Source: Sulfurospirillum sp.
GTDB taxonomy: Bacteria; Campylobacterota; Campylobacteria; Campylobacterales; QNZT01
Length of the DNA stretch: 18,557 nt
Direction: 5' to 3'
Assembly (NCBI GenBank): GCA_003978455.1
Contig: QNZT01000059.1
Coordinates: 1-18,557, forward strand
Part shown: one piece after another, positions 14,301-18,557 of the stretch
Layout: every line of letters begins with the position of its first letter
Position numbering within the stretch: the stretch's first letter is position 1
Translations under genes and position numbers: made by a program
Notes under the pieces: generated by a model
What the model saw: only the letters and a program-made list of their open reading frames with translations
What the model was told of the DNA's origin: nothing
Databases searched by the model: none

Positions 14301-14558
14301 ACAAAAGCAAATGAAGCACTCCTTCGTGAACAGTTGCAGATGTTGCTGGAATCGCTGCTCTCTGAACTGACCATCGCACTGCTCTCCTACCAGCGAAGTG
14401 ATGAAAATATCGACCAGGCTTTACAAAATTATCTCAAGGAGAAACAGTTTGATATGAAAAAATATAAAATAATGCTGGACTTTCTCAAAAAAAATGAGCA
14501 TCTCACTGTCTCTGATCTCTCTGTGATTGTCAACCATTTTCTGCTAATCAGGAGTTAA
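11382..14558 (+). CDS. NAD-dependent glutamate dehydrogenase, large type (Bac_GDH family)
   Basis: A 1,058-residue cytosolic enzyme expected to oxidise glutamate to 2-oxoglutarate and ammonia with NAD. The catalytic core carries the family blocks GKVARGGLRYSSR (274-286), the lysine-rich substrate segment KNAIIIPSGAKGGF (304-317), VAADRGTSSMSDTAN, DDAFASGGSNGFHHKKLGIT, and the nucleotide-binding loop GIGSMSGDVFGNG (444-456). The well-known large GDHs are about 1,600 residues. This one is shorter, with a reduced N-terminal regulatory part (about 1-230) and a long helical C-terminal region after about 700, a size I associate with Campylobacterota. The start is GTG at 11382, five bases after AAGGAG; an overlapping ATG at 11380 is out of frame and leads only to a 13-codon reading frame. 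The BatD-like gene follows after 7 bp. Confidence 0.93.
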   Translation: MPEKLQQICNQLIKSDDLKISKEIQHALETDGIAVEISREPEIIKIFSSTKFSLSDIIPVMHDLGFFVSSEVSFELAAPSHTVYVTKLYLDVQEPSLLSAHAGHITEILIYALQSPRKESCSLFSLAYSQNFSLRSIQLFRAIAHYENQLVAEFNIPKIITTLTEYHMLSKSLFAYFTYKFDPAHKHDKSVLQTSETEVHELFKEIRESDDDRVLKLFFKILKHMTRTNYYLNKQSIAFKIDVESLKPYLRGIQPKIETFVYHEAFRGTHLRMGKVARGGLRYSSRTEDYRTEIKSLMAAQEGKNAIIIPSGAKGGFIIDTPRYALSKEAFTLYYSDFIDALLDMVDNKDGDKIIRDPDIVAYDDDDTYFVVAADRGTSSMSDTANAIARKRNFWIDDAFASGGSNGFHHKKLGITAKGALKSVQRFFIEKGIDFYKTPITVIGIGSMSGDVFGNGMIESDRFKLIGAISHDEVFIDPDPDPKISHEERVRLFNAKAQKWSDYDPEKISPGGAVFKRNAHDIPLSDDLQRFLKTKKSSADGEEIASMLLRLPVDMIYNGGVGTYFKSSEESNLEVGDKENEYVRIDANEVRAFCICEGGNLGLTQKARYEYALGGGKIHLDSIDNAAGVNTSDHEVNLKIILNDLVKKNFITPQKKHETLKTLTPHVVNSVLWTNYLQALGIALDHTRSHSDQKDFIKVINLLENNLDVFKRRYFNLPKDTDFDEVTDKMGYIIRPVLSVLLLYTKIFLKKILNESDIYTQSTFFHKYLFKYFPKEFTALHEDAVIHHPLKHEIISMIIANKIINQRGSGFLSDYEEMGREKFLLKIKAYLITNQLYDANDIRYEIYRGDYTFSAHKQYTMLLEIEDKIDYNINWMLRSLKPEEFCFETILDYKSAITSIMQTLDMPHRTIVKENTRINDFFSKINYLKFATAIIKITKQTGAPFARCATVFYHILQKFEIPMLIEHIENITVTKANEALLREQLQMLLESLLSELTIALLSYQRSDENIDQALQNYLKEKQFDMKKYKIMLDFLKKNEHLTVSDLSVIVNHFLLIRS

Positions 14559-14565
14559 CCGAAAA

Positions 14566-15714
14566 ATGCAAAAAGTGCTTGGTAAACTTATCTTGTGGAT
14601 CACGATATCTCTTCTCTCTTTGGCAGCAGACCAACAGTTTACATACCATATAGATATCAGCAATCAACACCCTGTCGTTAAAGAAGCAGTCATCCTGACA
14701 ATGGAGTTCAACCAAACGGAAATCGGCAAGACAGTACGGTTCAGTTTTCAACCCCAAAAATCAGACCGCTACCGTATGCAATTTCTCGAAGCAGATGACA
14801 ACAGAGATTTTAAAGGTCGCTCACATATTATCATGAAGTATGCTATCTTCCCGTTGCAGGCAGCAAAGATCGATATACCGCTCAATATCACCCTGCAAGT
14901 AGCTTCAAAAGAGGAGTTAAAAAAATTTGTTACCGGATCAGCCGATGAATTAATGTATCTGCGAACTGAAAACAAGTCTTATCCGCTTCCGCCTTTAAAA
15001 CTAGATGTCAGCCCCCTTCCACAAGGTACAGAAGTTGTCGGAGATTACCGCCTTGATTTTACCGCTGAAAACAACCAAACCGGTGCCGGGAAACAGATCA
15101 ATGTCGTCTATACATTGAGTGGTCGGGGATATCGACCCGATATAGCTACACTCTTGCCGCCTCTAAAAGGGGTAAATACTTTTCTCGCAACAGAACAATT
15201 TCACGATAAACTTTTTCACAAAATCATCTTTCGGTATGCCCTTCTTTCCGATCAAAACTTTACGATACCTCAAGTACAAATACCAGCTTATAGTCCTAAG
15301 AAAAGGAGTCAGTATCTGCTTGCAACCGACAAAATACAGGTTGCTGTTTATCCTCTGTCTCAGACCAGAAGTGAAAAACCGTCACTCCTCTTACAGATCA
15401 ACTGGCGATCGGTTAGAACATATGCCGACTATCTTCTGATTTTTCTAAGTGGTTTTTTATTTTATAAACTCATATACTTAATACATAAACAATATAAAAA
15501 AGACCTCTCCGGCACGGAAAGATTCCTTCATAAAGTCAAAGATGCAAAAACAGCAAAAGCACTTTTACAAATACTTATCGCATCCCGAGATCCCTCCTTT
15601 CATGAAGAGATCAGGGAGATAGAAAAGCATATTTACCAAAACAGCGACATATCCATCAGAGAAATAAAAAACAAAATCAAAAACAAATGCTTAATAAAAG
15701 AGAGCTTTTTTTAA
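14566..15714 (+). CDS. BatD-like membrane protein
   Basis: A 382-residue protein with an N-terminal signal sequence (about 1-21), a beta-rich periplasmic region of about 260 residues, one membrane helix (about 288-307) and a basic cytoplasmic tail of about 75 residues. The order and the segment LKLDVSPLPQGTEVVGDYRL, followed by a VVYTLSGRGYRPDIATLLPPL-like strand pair, match the BatD/aerotolerance family. There the segments read as 'plP ... G.f.l ... v.l.i.G.Gn...l..P.l'. BatD proteins normally work with MoxR ATPases and von Willebrand-type Bat proteins, none of which is in this window. The gene lies 7 bp after glutamate dehydrogenase with AGGAG 11 bases before the ATG, so it is probably co-transcribed. 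The family call is by eye and moderately sure; the function is unknown. Confidence 0.6.
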   Translation: MQKVLGKLILWITISLLSLAADQQFTYHIDISNQHPVVKEAVILTMEFNQTEIGKTVRFSFQPQKSDRYRMQFLEADDNRDFKGRSHIIMKYAIFPLQAAKIDIPLNITLQVASKEELKKFVTGSADELMYLRTENKSYPLPPLKLDVSPLPQGTEVVGDYRLDFTAENNQTGAGKQINVVYTLSGRGYRPDIATLLPPLKGVNTFLATEQFHDKLFHKIIFRYALLSDQNFTIPQVQIPAYSPKKRSQYLLATDKIQVAVYPLSQTRSEKPSLLLQINWRSVRTYADYLLIFLSGFLFYKLIYLIHKQYKKDLSGTERFLHKVKDAKTAKALLQILIASRDPSFHEEIREIEKHIYQNSDISIREIKNKIKNKCLIKESFF

Positions 15715-15717
15715 CAG

Positions 15718-15740
15718 TAAAAAACTAAATTTTTTATTTT
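15718..15740 (+). terminator. Weak AT-only hairpin and T-rich tail after the BatD-like gene
   Basis: TAAAAAA (15718-15724) and TTTTTTA (15730-15736) can form a 7-bp stem with a 5-base loop, followed by TTTT. It lies 4 bases after the stop codon. The stem has no GC pairs, so it would be a poor intrinsic terminator. The rest of the 171-bp gap holds the promoter region of the next operon. Confidence 0.25.
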
Positions 15741-15824
15741 AGAATGTTGCGTAAAAAAGAGACAAATCCCCGATATTTTTCCCATTTTCCCAAAGACATA
15801 AGTTTCGTTTATACACTTTTGATA

Positions 15825-15830
15825 TATAAT
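15825..15830 (+). promoter_or_regulatory. Promoter -10 box of the oxidoreductase operon
   Basis: A perfect TATAAT lies 55 bp before the first gene of the operon. The expected start is near 15837. No -35 hexamer or clear FNR/CRP-type dyad was recognised upstream. Confidence 0.5.
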
Positions 15831-15850
15831 AAAAGCGTTATATAAATTTT

Positions 15851-15869
15851 TATTATCTTTTGGATAATA
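15851..15869 (+). repeat. Hairpin in the leader of the oxidoreductase operon
   Basis: TATTATC (15851-15857) and GATAATA (15863-15869) form a perfect 7-bp stem with loop TTTTG. It ends five bases before the AAGGAGG ribosome site (15875-15881) and leaves that site free. It could be an mRNA-stabilising 5' stem or a protein-binding dyad. Confidence 0.4.
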
Positions 15870-15885
15870 GTTATAAGGAGGACTT

Positions 15886-16524
15886 ATGAAGTTAGGCTTT
15901 TTGGTAGACCTCGATCTTTGCATGGGCTGTAAAGGTTGTGAGGTAGCTTGTAAAGTTGAAAATGAAGTGCCTGTCAGCTCATGGCGACTTCGTGTCAAGT
16001 ACGTGGACCAGGGGACTTTCCCCGATACTTCCAGAACTTTTACACCACTTCGATGTAACCACTGTGAAAGTGCGCCGTGTGAAAGAATCTGTCCGGTCAG
16101 TGCACTGCATTATCTTGAAAACGGTATCGTCAATATCGATAGTTCAAGATGTATCGGTTGTGCGGGTTGTATTATGGCTTGTCCATACGGTGCGATCTAC
16201 ATGGATCCCGAAACCAATACAGCCGATAAATGTACTTACTGTGCACACAGAATCGAAGGCGGTTTGATGCCTGCATGTGTCGTTGCATGTCCTGTCGAAG
16301 CAAATATTTTCGGTGATCTAGACGATCCGATGAGTAACATCAGCCGTTATATCAGTGCCGACAAACGTGTCCAGGTGAGAAAACCTGAGAAAAATACCAA
16401 GCCGAAACACTTCTATGTCGGTGGCGGTCAGGCACAGCTTAACCCACTTGCCGCAAAAAGGGAAGAAGGATATGGTCTTTTTAACAATATCACGCACCTG
16501 AAACATATAGGAGGACATCACTAA
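15886..16524 (+). CDS. Four-cluster ferredoxin electron-transfer subunit (PsrB/NrfC type)
   Basis: A 212-residue protein with sixteen cysteines arranged for four [4Fe-4S] clusters: C12/C15/C18/C22, C57/C60/C65/C69, C89/C92/C95/C99, and C116/C119/C131/C135, each set ending in the usual CP or CK pattern. This is the electron-conducting subunit of DMSO-reductase-family complexes, bridging the membrane quinone-reactive subunit and the molybdenum subunit. It has no signal peptide of its own, so it is expected to cross the membrane as a partner of the Tat-exported catalytic subunit. AAGGAGG lies 4 bases before the ATG. Its TAA overlaps the next ATG in TAATG, so the two genes are translationally coupled. 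It is the first gene of the operon. Confidence 0.93.
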   Translation: MKLGFLVDLDLCMGCKGCEVACKVENEVPVSSWRLRVKYVDQGTFPDTSRTFTPLRCNHCESAPCERICPVSALHYLENGIVNIDSSRCIGCAGCIMACPYGAIYMDPETNTADKCTYCAHRIEGGLMPACVVACPVEANIFGDLDDPMSNISRYISADKRVQVRKPEKNTKPKHFYVGGGQAQLNPLAAKREEGYGLFNNITHLKHIGGHH

Positions 16525-17420
16525 TGCATGCAGAAACAATCAACAATGCAATCGTTACGATGGATGTTGCGCTGCCCGGCATAGTCTGGGGATGGATGAT
16601 CACCCTCAATCTCTGGGCAAAGAGTATCGCAACCGGTTCTATTCTGGTAGGAGCTTTTCTTCTTGCAAGATACAACGATAAAGATGTAAAAGGCTTGAAG
16701 ACACTCATTCCGATAGTCGCTTTTATCTTTTTAAATATCTTTTTACTTTTCACCTTGCTCGATCTGCATCAACCGCTCAGAATGATCAATATCTTCTTGC
16801 ACCCTCATTTCACATCCGCGATAACAGTCGGTGCATGGATGGCTACAGTTTTGACAGGCATAATCGCTTTTATGGCATATCTGGTCTATTTCAAAAAAGA
16901 GACAAACGGTATCTACAACACCCTTTTGAAAGCGGCTGTCGTACTGGCAGTTCCTGTTACACTTTATACTGCTGCCATTATGGGTGAAGCAAGTGCAAGA
17001 GAGTTATGGCAGACACCTGCGGAACTGATTCAAATGGCATTGGCTGCATTTGTCGCAGGTTCGGCAGTTCTGGCATTTTTCAGCGGTTCATGGAGCAAAG
17101 AAGCCAAAAGAGACTTGGCGATCATACTTGCTGTTGCCGCATTTTTGTCATTTACCATGTATATGGGCGAATACTATCTCTCTTTCAAATCAGAAGAAGC
17201 AGAAGCAACTTTGGCATATGTACAAGCCGGTGGTTCATACCATACGCTTTTCTGGATCGGTCAGGTTGTCGGATATATCCTGCCATTTTTTATCGCACTC
17301 GGTGCGATCAGAAACGGTGATGGTGCATTGCTGAAACTGGCAGCGATTCTGGCACTGGTAGGTCTGTTCATTGCAAAGCATGTTTGGCTGATCATTCCAC
17401 AATTATTAGCGTTAAGTTAG
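16524..17420 (+). CDS. NrfD/PsrC-family membrane subunit
   Basis: A 298-residue integral membrane protein with about eight predicted helices (roughly 18-48, 60-80, 97-122, 133-155, 166-187, 196-214, 239-262 and 269-290). The motif DLHQPLR (80-86), after the second helix, is typical of NrfD/PsrC proteins. The family anchors the complex and exchanges electrons with menaquinone or ubiquinone. AGGAGG (16509-16514) lies within the end of the preceding gene, 9 bases before the ATG, and the ATG shares one base with its stop. The catalytic subunit begins 15 bp downstream. The family is certain; whether it oxidises or reduces quinone depends on the unknown substrate. Confidence 0.92.
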   Translation: MHAETINNAIVTMDVALPGIVWGWMITLNLWAKSIATGSILVGAFLLARYNDKDVKGLKTLIPIVAFIFLNIFLLFTLLDLHQPLRMINIFLHPHFTSAITVGAWMATVLTGIIAFMAYLVYFKKETNGIYNTLLKAAVVLAVPVTLYTAAIMGEASARELWQTPAELIQMALAAFVAGSAVLAFFSGSWSKEAKRDLAIILAVAAFLSFTMYMGEYYLSFKSEEAEATLAYVQAGGSYHTLFWIGQVVGYILPFFIALGAIRNGDGALLKLAAILALVGLFIAKHVWLIIPQLLALS

Positions 17421-17435
17421 GGAGGAATATAGAAA

Positions 17436-18557
17436 ATGTTTTTAGAAAGCAGAAGAAATTTTTTAAAAGGTACTGCATATGGTGTCGCAGGTGCCACGGT
17501 GGCAGCAGGTGTATTCTCATCTGTTGTAGCTGAAGAGACGAAAGAAGAGACCAAATTTACAGCAACACCGCAAGAGCTCAATTTCTATCCTTCTCAGAGC
17601 GAGTGGGATAGTTTTCTTGAACTCGACGGAGATGACTGGAAAAGAGGTGGTGTTGGCAGAAACGGTGTCGCATCAAAAGATAACCCCGATGGAATCCAGG
17701 TACATGACTATACGATCGTACCTACTGCCTGCTCCAACTGTGAAGCGGGATGCGGTCTGACTGCATGGGTGGACAAAAAGACACTGACTGTGCGAAAATA
17801 TATGGGTAACCCGCTCCATACGGGAAGCCGCGGTAGAAACTGTGCAAAAGGATACGGTACGATGAGTCAGATGTATGATCCAGATCGTATCCCTTTCCCT
17901 ATCAAAAGAGCTCCCGGATCTAAAAGAGGTGACGGTAAATGGATCCGTATCACCTGGGATCAAGCACTCAAAGAGATCGGACAAAAGATGCATGATACCC
18001 TAAAAGTCGGTGATGAACTCTCTAAAAAATATATCATGTACCATGTGGGTCGTCCAAACGAAAACGGCTTTACCGGTCGTGTACCTGCAATGCTTGGTGT
18101 CGATGGTACGGACTCTCATACCAACATCTGTAGTGCCGGTGCGAGGGAAGGTTCAATCCAATGGGCAAATGATGACAGAAATTCACCTGATTGGGCAAAT
18201 GCCAAACTGATTTTTCTTCAATCATCACATGCCGCTGATGCAGGTCACTACTTCCAGCAATCTGCCGGATTGATAGCTGATGCGAGAAAAAAAGGCGCAA
18301 AGATGGTTGTCATCGATCCACGACTCTCCAACTCAGCGGGTATAGCAGACTTGTGGCTGAGTCCTTGGCCTGGAACTGAAGCAGCGCTTTACCTGCACTA
18401 TGTAAACCGTGTCCTTAACGAAGACAACATCAACGGAAAAAGTCTGGTAGATCACAAATTTGTCAAAAACTGGGTCAACTGGGACAAATTGATGGCAGAT
18501 GACGCATATCTGAAAAAGATGCTCGAATATGGTTACATTAAATCTATTCCTGAAAAA
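17436..18557 (+). CDS. Tat-exported molybdopterin oxidoreductase catalytic subunit (PsrA/PhsA-like), 3' end missing
   Basis: The open frame runs off the window: 374 residues are visible, whereas the family is typically 750 or more. The N-terminus has a canonical twin-arginine signal, SRRNFLK with R6-R7, then a small-residue hydrophobic stretch to about 32. After a linker of about 65 residues comes the FS0 [4Fe-4S] site C99-x2-C102-x3-C106-x29-C136. The residue at the molybdenum-ligand position appears to be C232 in HTNICSAG, as in polysulfide and thiosulfate reductases and formate or nitrate enzymes with Cys ligands. VVIDPRLSNSA is the next pterin-binding signature. GGAGG lies 10 bases before the ATG. 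With the preceding FeS and NrfD genes it forms a periplasm-facing complex. The substrate is probably a sulfur compound such as polysulfide, thiosulfate or tetrathionate, but this is inference. Confidence 0.92.
   Translation, partial: MFLESRRNFLKGTAYGVAGATVAAGVFSSVVAEETKEETKFTATPQELNFYPSQSEWDSFLELDGDDWKRGGVGRNGVASKDNPDGIQVHDYTIVPTACSNCEAGCGLTAWVDKKTLTVRKYMGNPLHTGSRGRNCAKGYGTMSQMYDPDRIPFPIKRAPGSKRGDGKWIRITWDQALKEIGQKMHDTLKVGDELSKKYIMYHVGRPNENGFTGRVPAMLGVDGTDSHTNICSAGAREGSIQWANDDRNSPDWANAKLIFLQSSHAADAGHYFQQSAGLIADARKKGAKMVVIDPRLSNSAGIADLWLSPWPGTEAALYLHYVNRVLNEDNINGKSLVDHKFVKNWVNWDKLMADDAYLKKMLEYGYIKSIPEK

Noticed and set aside
17436..18557. Identity as tetrathionate reductase TtrA on the basis of B-C-A gene order
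   Set aside because: The spacing between the third and fourth FS0 cysteines is short (29 residues), unlike TtrA, which carries a longer insertion there; order alone is not enough.
1..18557. Mobile elements, CRISPR arrays, toxin-antitoxin, defence genes, tRNA or rRNA
   Set aside because: No regularly spaced repeats, transposase or integrase motifs, or RNA gene signatures were seen on either strand.

Overview
The window looks like chromosomal DNA of a sulfur- or hydrogen-metabolising Campylobacterota (Epsilonproteobacteria; Sulfurovum- or Sulfurimonas-like). This is inferred from gene content and style: an approximately 1,060-residue NAD-type glutamate dehydrogenase, a polysulfide-reductase-type FeS/NrfD/molybdopterin cluster, a histidine kinase of the type common in this phylum, tight gene packing, and promoters with good TATAAT boxes but little -35 signal. 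The genus is not established. No rRNA, tRNA, insertion sequence, integrase, CRISPR array or phage gene was seen. This is an ordinary core-genome segment, and its main interest is regulatory architecture.

Layout. 28-1087: a zinc-ribbon SAM methyltransferase (+) and a YjbQ/UPF0047 protein (-), converging with a 23-bp overlap. 1270-3711: a membrane sensor histidine kinase and a response regulator with an unusual winged-helix output domain; the 288-bp AT-rich gap between them holds a long nested inverted repeat and a likely promoter. 3824-6808: an exported cyclophilin, a phosphomannomutase/phosphoglucomutase and dihydroorotase PyrC. The pyrC promoter, Shine-Dalgarno and start codon lie inside one 10-bp inverted repeat. 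6900-11220: an RND efflux system. The periplasmic adaptor (+) converges on two half-size permease genes (-) split exactly between the two six-helix halves of a normal RND pump. 11382-15714: a GTG-started glutamate dehydrogenase followed by a BatD-like membrane protein. 15886-18557: a three-gene operon for a four-cluster ferredoxin subunit, an NrfD/PsrC membrane subunit and a Tat-exported molybdopterin catalytic subunit, which runs off the end of the window.

How the genes fit together. The kinase and regulator probably form one two-component system with an unknown signal. The last operon would build a membrane-anchored periplasmic oxidoreductase exchanging electrons between the quinone pool and a sulfur (or similar) compound. 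The RND genes would export an unknown substrate; no outer-membrane channel is encoded here. PyrC, the sugar phosphomutase, the cyclophilin and GDH are housekeeping functions.

I did not find a wholly new multi-gene system. The observations most worth checking are the pyrC hairpin that would hide the start site in read-through mRNA, the split RND pump, the probable leaderless yjbQ transcript, the RepL-like response-regulator output domain next to a large inverted repeat, and a possible sigma-28 promoter for the kinase.
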